DNA of 64,000 bases from Paraferrimonas sp. SM1919 (GTDB taxonomy: Bacteria > Pseudomonadota > Gammaproteobacteria > Enterobacterales > Shewanellaceae), in the NCBI RefSeq assembly GCF_010993985.1, contig NZ_WINH01000003.1, positions 62,001 to 126,000 of the forward strand, given 5' to 3'. Shown here piece by piece: positions 1-7,494 of this stretch; positions within the stretch are counted from its first letter, which is position 1, and every line of letters starts with the position of its first letter. The notes beneath the pieces were generated by a model. It was given only the letters and a program-made list of their open reading frames with translations, had not been told where the DNA came from and searched no databases. The position numbers and the translations under genes are program-made.

Positions 1-1
1 A

Positions 2-118
2 TGGGTCACCCACCCCTTACTGCCAGTCATGTTGAGCCTTACCACAAGCCTTGCCCCAGTCATTTTAAAAGTGAGTAACACAATTGATAAAGTTAAAGAT
101 AGGATTCGTGCTTTATGA
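2..118 (+). CDS. 3' end of an upstream gene, possibly a membrane protein (partial)
   Basis: The frame is open from the window edge and stops with TGA at 116-118. Its 38 residues begin with a hydrophobic stretch (about residues 4-24) and end in a charged tail (KVKDRIRAL), as in the C-terminus of an inner-membrane protein. A competing frame, 1-78, ends with TAA and reads as polar sequence rich in His and Pro, which looks less natural. Too little is present to name a family, and it is uncertain which frame is real. Confidence 0.35.
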   Translation, partial: WVTHPLLPVMLSLTTSLAPVILKVSNTIDKVKDRIRAL

Positions 119-659
119 TGAAGTGCAATTAAGCAAAAAGCATACACAAAGCCTATTAATCCCAGCCTTTGTAGATAACTCGAACGATATTGCTTGGCTG
201 CATGAAATTGACAATAACCTAAGTTCACTGGCTGGTTACTTTGCTCGACTCAATACAATCACAGCAGAGCAAGGGTTATCAGAATCTAAAGCTTCACGAT
301 ACTATGCGCTGGCACTAAACATAGAAGATCCCGCTAACCAGCAAATTATCGAATTCCCTTGGTACAATAACTTTAGTGATATGCAGCCTTTTTTTGATTG
401 GCTAACCAGTAGTGACGAACGCTATTTTGACACCGACCAAAGCTGGCAGTTTTTAGCACAGAGAAAAGGCGATTTGATCATATTAACAGAAAGCTTTGCT
501 GAGCCAGAAACTGAAGGCTTCATCACCATAACTGACGATGCCACTGTTGTTACCGTTGATCAGCAAACGATTAAAACCGCCATTAAACAAACTATTCGTC
601 AATTCAAACAAGTGATAAGGCAACTTGAACTGCAGCTAGGTAACAATTACTGGCTCTAA
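84..659 (+). CDS. Hypothetical protein, about 190 aa
   Basis: I do not recognise this protein. It is soluble and acidic, with no signal peptide or membrane segment, and it ends in a Gln/Ile-rich amphipathic helix (about residues 160-185). No ATG lies near the 5' end. The frame opens with TTG at 84, but GTG at 108 has a better Shine-Dalgarno sequence (AGGA, 4-5 bases upstream) and would overlap the upstream frame by only a few bases. It is likely translationally coupled to that gene. It is followed after 13 bp by the convergent LysR gene, with no clear terminator. Function unknown. Confidence 0.6.
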   Translation: MIKLKIGFVLYDEVQLSKKHTQSLLIPAFVDNSNDIAWLHEIDNNLSSLAGYFARLNTITAEQGLSESKASRYYALALNIEDPANQQIIEFPWYNNFSDMQPFFDWLTSSDERYFDTDQSWQFLAQRKGDLIILTESFAEPETEGFITITDDATVVTVDQQTIKTAIKQTIRQFKQVIRQLELQLGNNYWL

Positions 660-672
660 CAAACTAACCAAC

Positions 673-1551
673 CTAGTGGTTAAAGGCTTTGCCTAGATTC
701 TCTAGCAGCCAGCGCCTTACTGGTCCATCAGCTCGAATGCGCTTTTCAATCACTGACAAGGTCATCTGTGGTTTCCCCCCTAAGCACTGTGCACTTAACT
801 GCTTCATTTGACGGTTAAACACAGGATCATCAAACAAATAATCGGGTACTAATGCCCAGCCATCACTTTTGATCACCATAGTCAGCGCATAAAAATAACT
901 GTCCACGTACCAATAACTGGGCGACACCGGTGGGAAGTAACTTTCTTTACGCCTGTCGCCCACTACAAACTGGCGATATTGGGTAAGATCATTAAGCTCA
1001 AAATTAGCCAGTTTAGCTAATGGATGTTCGGCGTTAACCGCAATCACCATGGTACTAAAGCCAATGGCCTGAGAGGAAAATTTATGATCTGGCTGGCCCC
1101 ACTGCAACACCATGGCAAGATCGGCTTCTCCTGCCTCTACAAAGTCGATAATTTCCTGTTGGGTACCATGGGTCAAACTTAGGGTTAGCTGCGGGAACTT
1201 TTCATCTAGATCGATTAACTGCTTCTCCAGCACCCTAAGCGGAATCGCCTCATCTACCGCTAGGGTAAATTCTCTTTCTTCTCCCATTAAAATACTGGTA
1301 ACGGCCGCATCTAATTTATTTTTACTATCGAGCACCTGTTTAGCGTAGTAAAGCAACTGCTGCCCCTGGTGGGTCAATACCGGATAACGGCCACGCCTAT
1401 CAAACAGTTCAAGATTCAAATCTATCTCTAAGTCACTCATACTTGTAGAAACCCGAGATTGGGCTTTGCCTATTTTTCTTGCTGCAGCCGAGAAGGATCC
1501 CGTCTCGGTTACCGCAATAAAGGTATTCAATTGTTCGATTGTCCAAGTCAT
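673..1551 (-). CDS. LysR-family transcriptional regulator
   Basis: A 292-residue protein of normal LysR length. A winged helix-turn-helix occupies about residues 4-62 (GSFSAAARKIGKAQSRVS, then the LFDR turn), and a periplasmic-binding-protein-like effector domain covers about 90-290. It is transcribed divergently from the small membrane exporter gene at 1660, with about 108 bp between them. In this family that arrangement usually means autoregulation and control of the divergent gene. The ligand cannot be read from the sequence. The family call is firm; the target is an inference from orientation. Confidence 0.93.
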   Translation of the reverse strand: MTWTIEQLNTFIAVTETGSFSAAARKIGKAQSRVSTSMSDLEIDLNLELFDRRGRYPVLTHQGQQLLYYAKQVLDSKNKLDAAVTSILMGEEREFTLAVDEAIPLRVLEKQLIDLDEKFPQLTLSLTHGTQQEIIDFVEAGEADLAMVLQWGQPDHKFSSQAIGFSTMVIAVNAEHPLAKLANFELNDLTQYRQFVVGDRRKESYFPPVSPSYWYVDSYFYALTMVIKSDGWALVPDYLFDDPVFNRQMKQLSAQCLGGKPQMTLSVIEKRIRADGPVRRWLLENLGKAFNH

Positions 1552-1659
1552 CAGTGTATCTCTTTTTGCTATAGTATCTGTTTTACAGATAGGTACTAAC
1601 TTTTTATTATCGTATATCCAGTTAGAATTAGCGTATCTTTTTTCACAGCAGTATTTGAA

Positions 1660-2094
1660 ATGAACAGCTATTTATTAAAAGCATCAAGCGCCTGGTTGCT
1701 AAGTTTCTTTCCTTTAGGCGAAGTATTTGTATCCGTACCCGCGGCCATTGCCACAGGTTTAGATTATTACTCAATTATTTTTTGGTGCGTATTCGGTAAT
1801 TTTAGTGCCGCATTACTGCTTATTGCTGCTTATAAAAAGCTAGTGACCTTTAACTGGTTTCAACTAAAAATTGACAAGCTTAAAGATCATAAGGCGAAAC
1901 ACTACTTCCAACGCTACGGTTCAAGCTTTGTATTAGCTGCCACGCCAATTATTGGGGTTTGGACCATGGCCATTACCGCAAAACTGTTTGGCTTTAAAAG
2001 CCGTAAGTTTTTAGCGCTATCGTTCACCAGTATCTTGATTTACTCAGTGGCCATTATTGCGAGCTTTGAACTGGGATTATCTGCGTTAGCTTAA
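1660..2094 (+). CDS. Small multidrug export protein (COG2426-like) membrane protein
   Basis: A 144-residue inner-membrane protein with hydrophobic segments near residues 10-30, 35-57, 88-112 and 118-140. The first segment carries the acidic motif FPLGEVFVSVPAAIA, which is typical of COG2426 (Sm_multidrug_ex). The family name comes from annotation and its transport role is poorly tested. It is divergent from the LysR gene at 673-1551, which probably regulates it. It ends just before a bidirectional terminator shared with the convergent aminotransferase gene. Confidence 0.75.
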   Translation: MNSYLLKASSAWLLSFFPLGEVFVSVPAAIATGLDYYSIIFWCVFGNFSAALLLIAAYKKLVTFNWFQLKIDKLKDHKAKHYFQRYGSSFVLAATPIIGVWTMAITAKLFGFKSRKFLALSFTSILIYSVAIIASFELGLSALA

Positions 2095-2112
2095 TTTCCC
2101 TGAATTTAATAA

Positions 2113-2142
2113 CAAAAAAACCGCCGTAAAGGCGGTTTTTTA
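2113..2142. terminator. Bidirectional Rho-independent terminator
   Basis: The stem CCGCC-GTAAA-GGCGG (2121-2135) is flanked by an A-run on the left and a T-run on the right. It can therefore end transcription of both the exporter gene (+) and the aminotransferase gene (-). Confidence 0.85.
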
Positions 2143-2162
2143 TGCTTAGTAAATGCAGCTAA

Positions 2163-3353
2163 TTAAAGTACCGCTTTAATACCTGCAATTAACAATGGCA
2201 TATTGGTTTGTGTCATACCTGCCACGCTAATGCGGCCCGAACCTACAATGTAAATTGCATGCTCTTGCTTTAGCGCTTCTACCTGCTCTTTTGATAGACC
2301 AGAAAAGCTAAACATACCGTTTTGTTCGATAATAAAGCCAAAGTCTTGCTGTACCCCTGCTGCAGCTAATTGCTCAACAAACAGTGAGCGCATTTTGTGA
2401 ATGCGTACACGCATGTCCGCCACTTCCTGCTCCCACTCTGCGCGTAAGCTGGCATCCGCTAGAATTTCAGCCACGACTTTAGCGCCGTGCGCTGGTGGGT
2501 TTGAGTAGATGCTACGGATCTGCTTTTTGATTTGACTAAAAGCTTTAGCAGATTGTTCGGCATCTTGAGCAACAATACTAATGGCGCCAACACGCTCATT
2601 GTATAGGCCAAAGTTTTTAGAGAACGAGTTACAGATAATAATTTCAGGCACGATGGACGCAACCTCACGTAAACCCGCTGCATCTTCTTCTACGCCCTTA
2701 GCAAACCCTTGGTAGGCGAAATCAAACAAAGGTAAAAGATCTTTCTCAACACAAAGCTTGGCCACTTGCTGCCATTGCTCAAGATTTAAATCAATGCCAG
2801 TTGGGTTATGACAACAGCCGTGCAGTAACACAATGTCACCGGCCTGTGCTTGTTGCAGTGACGCTAACATGCCATCAAAGTTTAAACCGTGACTGGCAGC
2901 ATCGTAGTAGTCGTACTGTGCTGTCGTTAAGCCCGCAGCATTAAAAATATTGCCGTGGTTCGCCCAGGTTGGATTACTTAACCATACGGTGCGGTCGCCA
3001 ATAGACTTCAAAAATTCAGCAGCGACACGTAAAGAGCCTGTACCACCCGGCGCTTGAGCCGTGTTAATGCGACCCTCGCTAATAATCGCACTATCACTAC
3101 CTAAAAGTAGCTTTTTCACTTCTTCAGCGTAATCGGCCACCCCTTCAATCGCTAGGTAGCTTTTGGTTTTCTCTTTTTCTAAAAGCACGGCTTCCGCTTT
3201 TTTAACGGTCGCTAATACTGGGGTATTACCTTGCTCATCTTTATAAATACCAACACCTAAATTCACTTTATTTGGGCGAGGATCGGCTTTAAAAGCATCG
3301 GTTAAGCCAAGAATGGGATCAGCTGGTGCTTGGTCGACATTAGCAAACAACAT
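2163..3353 (-). CDS. Aspartate/aromatic amino acid aminotransferase (class I)
   Basis: This PLP-dependent transaminase uses aspartate or aromatic amino acids with 2-oxoglutarate or oxaloacetate in the cytosol. The 396 residues match the AspC/TyrB length exactly. Visible landmarks are HNPTG (182-186), the PLP-contacting Asp211 in FDFAYQG, the Schiff-base lysine in SFSKNFG (Lys246) and the carboxylate-binding Arg near 374 (SGRISVAG). The start has AAAGGA about 8 bases upstream. Sequence alone does not separate AspC from TyrB specificity, so no symbol is given. Confidence 0.95.
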   Translation of the reverse strand: MLFANVDQAPADPILGLTDAFKADPRPNKVNLGVGIYKDEQGNTPVLATVKKAEAVLLEKEKTKSYLAIEGVADYAEEVKKLLLGSDSAIISEGRINTAQAPGGTGSLRVAAEFLKSIGDRTVWLSNPTWANHGNIFNAAGLTTAQYDYYDAASHGLNFDGMLASLQQAQAGDIVLLHGCCHNPTGIDLNLEQWQQVAKLCVEKDLLPLFDFAYQGFAKGVEEDAAGLREVASIVPEIIICNSFSKNFGLYNERVGAISIVAQDAEQSAKAFSQIKKQIRSIYSNPPAHGAKVVAEILADASLRAEWEQEVADMRVRIHKMRSLFVEQLAAAGVQQDFGFIIEQNGMFSFSGLSKEQVEALKQEHAIYIVGSGRISVAGMTQTNMPLLIAGIKAVL

Positions 3354-3485
3354 GGATAAATCCTTTAATAAAATTAAACTTGCTATTTATACCACTAAGC
3401 CCCTATTCATTAAAGAGTTAGCCCTTAATAATAATGATGAGCTTTTTGCAAGTTTACATATCATGCTGCAAACTAAACCAAGTCG

Positions 3486-3926
3486 TTATTTTTTTAACAA
3501 ATAAGTTAACAGTTCGACGAGTTGTGCCGGGGTTTGTGCCCAACCTTGAGCAGCACCGTCGACCTCTTTAAGTGGGTGAATTAATGCTTCATCGTGCAAA
3601 GTAATATACGGTACATTCAATGCAGCACAAAAACCGGCATCAAATGCCGCATTCCACTGCTTATACTGATTACCAAAACGGATCACTGCCATATCCGCAT
3701 TTTTAATGGCACTGGAGGTGCGAATAGCATTAATTTTAGCACTTTGGTGATCACGCCAAAAGCCATCATTAGCCAGTGCAAGCACATCACCTGCGGCATC
3801 ACTGCTTTCATGGTGAGTGACCGCCGAGCTAAAGTTAATATCCAGCCCCGCAGCTTTACTGCCCTCAATTATTTGTTGTCGCCAATCGCTATGAATTTCA
3901 CCGGAAAGATAGACATTAAACGCCAT
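3486..3926 (-). CDS. YtoQ-family protein
   Basis: A 146-residue cytosolic protein that resembles Bacillus YtoQ throughout. It shares the opening VYLSGEIHSDWR, the HHESSD segment, the central INAIRTSSAIKNADMAVIRFG and the YKQWNAAFDAGF block. The fold is related to nucleoside 2-deoxyribosyltransferases, but I know of no experimentally defined activity for YtoQ proteins. The start has AAGGGA 7 bases upstream. It is a single gene between the aminotransferase and the hairpin cluster and tRNA unit. Confidence 0.85.
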   Translation of the reverse strand: MAFNVYLSGEIHSDWRQQIIEGSKAAGLDINFSSAVTHHESSDAAGDVLALANDGFWRDHQSAKINAIRTSSAIKNADMAVIRFGNQYKQWNAAFDAGFCAALNVPYITLHDEALIHPLKEVDGAAQGWAQTPAQLVELLTYLLKK

Positions 3927-3994
3927 GATTATTCCCTTTTAAGACAAGAAATAAGCAATATAGAGGTTTTTGAATGGGGATGCTAGGTTGAAGT

Positions 3995-4270
3995 AACGAG
4001 ATCCGAGAGCGGCTTCGCCTTCGAGGACGCTACTGCGTAGCTCGAGTATTTAGTACGCCACTTCGTGGCTTTAGTACGCTTCGCTTTAGTCTATTTCCAT
4101 TAGAAATTAATCTTATTGAGTACTGACTAAAGGAAACTTCCGTACCAAAGGAGCGGAGTTCCGTACTAAAGCTTCGTAGAAGCGTGCCAACCCCTCGAAG
4201 CCTAAGGCGCTCTCGAAGGACGTAGTCCGATCTCGTAGCGAAGCGTCCTCGAAACTGCGTAGCAGTGCTC
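3995..4270. repeat. Cluster of GNA/TNC triloop mini-hairpins (cluster 1)
   Basis: This non-coding stretch is made of short perfect inverted repeats with three-base loops. They are GGC-TTC-GCC (4011-4019), GCTAC-TGC-GTAGC (4029-4041), GCCAC-TTC-GTGGC (4057-4069), GGAGC-GGA-GTTCC (4150-4162, one G-T pair), GCTTC-GTA-GAAGC (4171-4183), GGAC-GTA-GTCC (4218-4228), GC-GAA-GC (4238-4244) and ACTGC-GTA-GCAGT (4254-4266). Every loop is GNA on one strand (TNC on the other). Positions 3995-4046 are nearly identical to 45258-45309. It lies directly downstream of the tRNA-Leu terminator. Confidence 0.8.
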
Positions 4271-4272
4271 TG

Positions 4273-4316
4273 AAAACAACAAAGCCCGTTACTTTCGTAA
4301 CGGGCTTTGTTGTTTT
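4273..4316 (-). terminator. Terminator of the tRNA-Cys/tRNA-Leu unit
   Basis: A 20-bp perfect stem (arms 4273-4292 and 4297-4316, core AAAGCCCGTTAC, loop TTTC) lies 6 bp beyond the tRNA-Leu CCA end and is followed by T-rich sequence on the minus strand. Confidence 0.85.
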
Positions 4317-4322
4317 GAATGA

Positions 4323-4409
4323 TGGTGCCCAGGGCCGGACTTGAACCGGCACGCGGAAACCCGCGAGGGATTTTAAATCCCTTGTGTCTACCAATTTCAC
4401 CACCCGGGC
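4323..4409 (-). tRNA. tRNA-Leu(TAA)
   Basis: On the minus strand it folds into a class II tRNA of 87 nt with encoded CCA. The acceptor is GCCCGGG with CCTGGGC, the D-arm region is GTGGTGAAATTGGTAGACAC, the anticodon stem-loop is GGGAT-TTAAA-ATCCC with anticodon TAA, a long variable arm follows, and the T-arm contains GGTTCAAGTCC. It lies 18 bp downstream of tRNA-Cys and shares its promoter and terminator. Confidence 0.97.
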
Positions 4410-4427
4410 ACACTAATTCTTAAATTG

Positions 4428-4501
4428 TGGAGGCGCCACCCGGAGTCGAACCGAGATCGACGGATTTGCAATCCGCAGCATAGCCATTCTGCCATAGCGC
4501 C
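4428..4501 (-). tRNA. tRNA-Cys(GCA)
   Basis: A 74-nt tRNA with acceptor GGCGCTA/TGGCGCC, anticodon loop ATTGCAAAT (anticodon GCA), T-arm GGTTCGACTCC and encoded TCCA. It is the first gene of a two-tRNA unit. In many gammaproteobacteria this unit also carries a tRNA-Gly in front, and none is visible here. Confidence 0.97.
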
Positions 4502-4535
4502 TTGGTCTTAGGCTGATGCCTTGAGAACGAGTTGA

Positions 4536-4563
4536 ATTCTACATCGGATTGACGATAGCGCAA
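4536..4563 (-). promoter_or_regulatory. Promoter of the tRNA-Cys/Leu unit
   Basis: On the minus strand TTGCGC is separated by 16 bases from TAGAAT, about 35 bp before the first base of tRNA-Cys. The spacing and the position before a stable-RNA gene support the call; no experiment is available. Confidence 0.6.
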
Positions 4564-4625
4564 GTGTTATTTTCAACAATTTAGTCTAACTGTATAAATT
4601 TCATATCATTTGTTGCTAAAACGAA

Positions 4626-5429
4626 CTAATCTTTGGATGTTGGAGCTGCTGTGCTGCCAGCTAATATGCCACCATCAATGTTTAACTCAATACCCGTTAA
4701 ATATTTAGACTCCTCACTGGCTAAATACAGCGCACCATAGGCCACATCATCAGGTTCTCCCATATGCCCTAAGGGGATCCCTTTAGCAATGGTTTTTATA
4801 GATTTTTCACGGTTGTCTTTATCAAGCATAGATTCCCACAAAGGTGTCAAAATAGCACCCGGATGAATAGAGTTACAGCGAATTCGATACCCTTGCTGGG
4901 CACAATAAAGCGCAACTGTCTTAGTATGATTGCGGATTGCTGCTTTACTTGATGCATAGGCGGCAGCGCTTGGGATACCTACTATGCCGGACCTAGATGA
5001 CAAGTTAATAATACTGGCGGCTTTACTGGCTTTCATCAACTCAATAGCAACTTTACAACCTAACGCCACCCCTCCGATATTAACTTCGTGAATTTTACAC
5101 CAACTTTCATATTCAAAGTGCTCTGGATCTTGAGAACCTGGAGTCTCATCAAAACCAATAATTCCGGCATTATTGACCAAAATATCAAGATAGCCATAGG
5201 TTTCTAGTACCGATTGCTTTAGCAATTGCCATTGGCTTGGAGAACTAACATCAAGGTGCTGATAACTGGCAAACTTACCCAGTTTTTGTGCTAATTGGCT
5301 ACCTTTTTCATCGTCGATATCGGTCAAAATAACACTGGCACCTTGCTTAACAAAAAGCGTGCTAATGGCTTCGCCTATACCTTTGGCGGCCCCTGTTACG
5401 ACTGCAATTTTGCCCTTTAATCTGGCCAT
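4626..5429 (-). CDS. SDR-family NAD(P)-dependent oxidoreductase
   Basis: A classical short-chain dehydrogenase of 267 residues. It has a Rossmann glycine motif TGAAKGIG (12-19), NNAG (86-89) and the catalytic Ser near 145 with YASSK (Tyr158, Lys162). Asp37 and Asp39 at the end of the second strand suggest a preference for NAD over NADP. The C-terminus ends in the usual IDGG before an alanine-rich tail. The start has GGAG 6 bases upstream. The substrate is unknown; cyclohexanol, hydroxysteroid and 3-oxoacyl substrates are all possible in this subfamily. Confidence 0.92.
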   Translation of the reverse strand: MARLKGKIAVVTGAAKGIGEAISTLFVKQGASVILTDIDDEKGSQLAQKLGKFASYQHLDVSSPSQWQLLKQSVLETYGYLDILVNNAGIIGFDETPGSQDPEHFEYESWCKIHEVNIGGVALGCKVAIELMKASKAASIINLSSRSGIVGIPSAAAYASSKAAIRNHTKTVALYCAQQGYRIRCNSIHPGAILTPLWESMLDKDNREKSIKTIAKGIPLGHMGEPDDVAYGALYLASEESKYLTGIELNIDGGILAGSTAAPTSKD

Positions 5430-5460
5430 AATATCTCCATAGTGCCTTTAATAAACACCA

Positions 5461-5994
5461 CTAATTGCCATACCACGGGCCATAATGGCCACTGTTACTG
5501 TGCTCAAATATACCTATGTGTGGCGGATAATGACTAAAAATAAGGGTTAAAATTAGTAAAATTATCAGACCGTATGGAGCAAGTTTCATGAACCCATGCC
5601 ACTTTATTAAACCTGTAAATAAACAGTAATTAATACTTTGGCTTAATATGACACTCACTACAAACAAACTTATATCAACTATGAGATAGTTTTCTAAAGT
5701 AAACCAAGTATAGCCATAAAACATCAGGGATATGGTCAATGGCATGATTAATATGGAGCAGCTTTTTATGGCTAACCATTGTTTAGGTTGAATAAATCTG
5801 GACTGTAACCAGCCAAAAAGCACTGCTGGCCATAGCACTATTTTAAAATGCTCCCAAATACTTTCATTAACTGGAGCGACAAAGGTTAAAGGCAGCCAGT
5901 AGTCAAACTTAGCCAAGGCGCTATGGAGTATACTGCCGAGCAATAATATCCAAACGGTTCCAGCCAATTCCCAGCCTAATATTGCTTTGTTCAT
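5461..5994 (-). CDS. DUF6512-like integral membrane protein
   Basis: A 177-residue protein with about five hydrophobic segments. The motif PVNESIWEHFK after the first segments is the hallmark of the DUF6512 family, whose function is unknown. I chose the third Met of the open frame (5992-5994) because AAGGA lies 5 bases upstream; the frame itself opens at 6021. The IS element begins only about 27 bp upstream of this start, so the native promoter has been displaced and expression may depend on the IS or be lost. It sits 31 bp from the SDR gene on the same strand and may form an operon with it. Confidence 0.65.
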   Translation of the reverse strand: MNKAILGWELAGTVWILLLGSILHSALAKFDYWLPLTFVAPVNESIWEHFKIVLWPAVLFGWLQSRFIQPKQWLAIKSCSILIMPLTISLMFYGYTWFTLENYLIVDISLFVVSVILSQSINYCLFTGLIKWHGFMKLAPYGLIILLILTLIFSHYPPHIGIFEHSNSGHYGPWYGN

Positions 5995-6020
5995 ACTCAT
6001 CCTTAAAGTCACAACCATCA

Positions 6021-6048
6021 AAAAAGCTCAACCTATTGGTTTAATGCC
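6021..6048 (+). repeat. Left terminal inverted repeat of the IS4-family element
   Basis: This 28-bp repeat pairs with the reverse complement of 7459-7486 at 26 positions. Both mismatches lie in the TATT/AATA core. Confidence 0.8.
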
Positions 6049-6088
6049 GATCGCTTAATTTAATTGACCGATCTTTTGCAGCCTTCAT

Positions 6089-6123
6089 AATCGGCTCTAA
6101 CAATAGTTAGAGCCGATTTTTTT
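6089..6123 (+). terminator. Terminator-like hairpin ending at the transposase start codon
   Basis: A 13-bp perfect stem (AATCGGCTCTAAC, loop AATA, 6089-6118) runs into a T-run at 6117-6123. The transposase ATG begins at 6124, the very next base. It should stop read-through from outside the element, and it leaves no room for a Shine-Dalgarno sequence. Confidence 0.7.
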
Positions 6124-7452
6124 ATGTCTGAATTTTCCAAAGAACTTCAAGTTACTGCTGAATATTGCCAAAACCAAACCTTCGATGTTTTCTCTAAACA
6201 TATTCCAATAGAGTGGGTCAAAGAAGCGGTTAAGGAAACTGGAAAAGCATCATTAAGAAAAAGGCGATTTCCCGCAGAGCAGGCAGTATGGTTGATTCTT
6301 GGTATCGGTCTCATTCGAGACCGCTCTATTCAAGGCGTCTGTGACCAATTGGACCTCGCCTTTCCTGATTCAAAGGGAGAGTTATCTCCTCTTGCAACAA
6401 GCAGCATCATCAAGGGAAAAGAAAATCTTGGCTCTGAGCCTATGAAGTATTTATTCAAGCATACAGCTGCTCATTGGGATAATACCTGTGACTTTGATAC
6501 CGTATGCGGACTTAAAGTCTTAAGTGTTGATGGGACTTACTTTAAAACACAAGATACTGAAAGTAATAAGATATTTGGCTACGCTCAAAAGACGGCGAGT
6601 TTTCCCTCTGTCCTAGCCGTTACTTTAATGTCCACTCGTACTCATATGATCTCAGACGCCGCCTTTGGACCTGTAACCAACAGTGAAATATCCTACGCAG
6701 GCCAGCTTGTAGGCTCTGCTCCCGAGGATTCATTAACCCTTTTTGATAGAGGGTTTATGTCAGCTGAACTATTTGAAAGCTGGCGTGGTGCAGGTGCGGA
6801 TACACATTGGTTAACACCAATAAAAGCGAAACAGCGCTATGAAATTATTGAGTCCTATGGAGAATATGACCACTTGGTTAAAATGCCAGTCTCTCCTCAA
6901 GCTAGAAAAGCAGCACCCTATTTAAGTGAATACTGGGAGGCGAGATTAGTTCTTATTCCCAACCCTAAAGGTGAAATCCGAGGCTTTATCACTTCTTGCA
7001 CTTGCCCAGACACTTATAAGCTGGCTGAGTTAGTCGATGTTTACTGGCAGAGATGGGAAATTGAACGAGGATATGGAGAATTAAAGCAGTATCAACTTGG
7101 AAATAAGCCGACACTTAGAAGCCTGAAATATGAAGGGGTAGAGCAAGAACTGTGGGGGATATTAATATCCTATAATCTAGTACGATTAGAAATGGCAGCA
7201 ATCGCAAAACAGCATAAAGTTGAGCCACTTAGAATAAGTTTTATTAACGCACTGTTTATGATTCAAGATGAATTTAGGTGGAGCGATACCCAAAGCCCAG
7301 GCGCAATACCTCGACATTTAAAAACCATGCGTGATAACGGTAAGCGGTTAATTTTACCCAAGAAGAGGAAGCGGAAAGCTTATCCTCGTGCGGTTCTCAA
7401 GAAGGCGACTAAATACCCAAACAGACAAAGAGAAAATGCCACTCGTTCTTAA
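6124..7452 (+). CDS. IS4-family transposase
   Basis: A 442-residue DDE transposase. The catalytic Asp residues are visible as SVDGTYF (Asp136) and LFDRGF (Asp208). The IS4 signature Y-(2)-R-(3)-E-(6)-K is perfect in YWQRWEIERGYGELK (Tyr307, Arg310, Glu314, Lys321). Length and motifs are complete, so the enzyme could be active. There is no Shine-Dalgarno sequence, because a terminator hairpin ends directly before the ATG. Expression is therefore expected to be very low, which is a common self-limiting device in insertion sequences. A second hairpin (CCACTCGTT...AACGAGTGG) overlaps the stop. Confidence 0.95.
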   Translation: MSEFSKELQVTAEYCQNQTFDVFSKHIPIEWVKEAVKETGKASLRKRRFPAEQAVWLILGIGLIRDRSIQGVCDQLDLAFPDSKGELSPLATSSIIKGKENLGSEPMKYLFKHTAAHWDNTCDFDTVCGLKVLSVDGTYFKTQDTESNKIFGYAQKTASFPSVLAVTLMSTRTHMISDAAFGPVTNSEISYAGQLVGSAPEDSLTLFDRGFMSAELFESWRGAGADTHWLTPIKAKQRYEIIESYGEYDHLVKMPVSPQARKAAPYLSEYWEARLVLIPNPKGEIRGFITSCTCPDTYKLAELVDVYWQRWEIERGYGELKQYQLGNKPTLRSLKYEGVEQELWGILISYNLVRLEMAAIAKQHKVEPLRISFINALFMIQDEFRWSDTQSPGAIPRHLKTMRDNGKRLILPKKRKRKAYPRAVLKKATKYPNRQRENATRS

Positions 7453-7458
7453 ACGAGT

Positions 7459-7486
7459 GGCATTAAACCTATTGGTTGAGCTTTTT
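7459..7486 (-). repeat. Right terminal inverted repeat of the IS4-family element
   Basis: The reverse complement of the left repeat, with two mismatches. Its outer end lies 8 bp from the stop of the S9 peptidase gene. Confidence 0.8.
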
Positions 7487-7494
7487 ATTCAAAG

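Larger units (their letters stand above)
6021..7486 (+). mobile_element. IS4-family insertion sequence, about 1466 bp
   Basis: One transposase gene is bounded by inverted repeats that match at 26 of 28 positions (6021-6048 and 7459-7486, ending in the AAAAAGCTCAACC type). The two mismatches turn the repeat core around (CCTATTGG against CCAATAGG). I see no convincing target duplication in the flanks, so the exact ends could differ by a few bases. It lies 8 bp past the S9 peptidase stop and immediately upstream of the DUF6512 gene. The element appears intact. Confidence 0.85.

Noticed and set aside
1..78. Frame 1 reading at the left edge
   Set aside because: It is open to the edge and ends in TAA, but its composition is less like a natural protein than the overlapping frame 2-118.
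3354..3485. Frame crossing the gap between the aminotransferase and YtoQ-like genes
   Set aside because: It is AT-rich promoter sequence; the frame begins inside the aminotransferase gene on the opposite strand.
4030..4413. Open frames across the hairpin cluster and the tRNA-Leu gene
   Set aside because: They run through a tRNA, its terminator and the repeats. The amino acid pattern follows the hairpins and no Shine-Dalgarno sequence is present.
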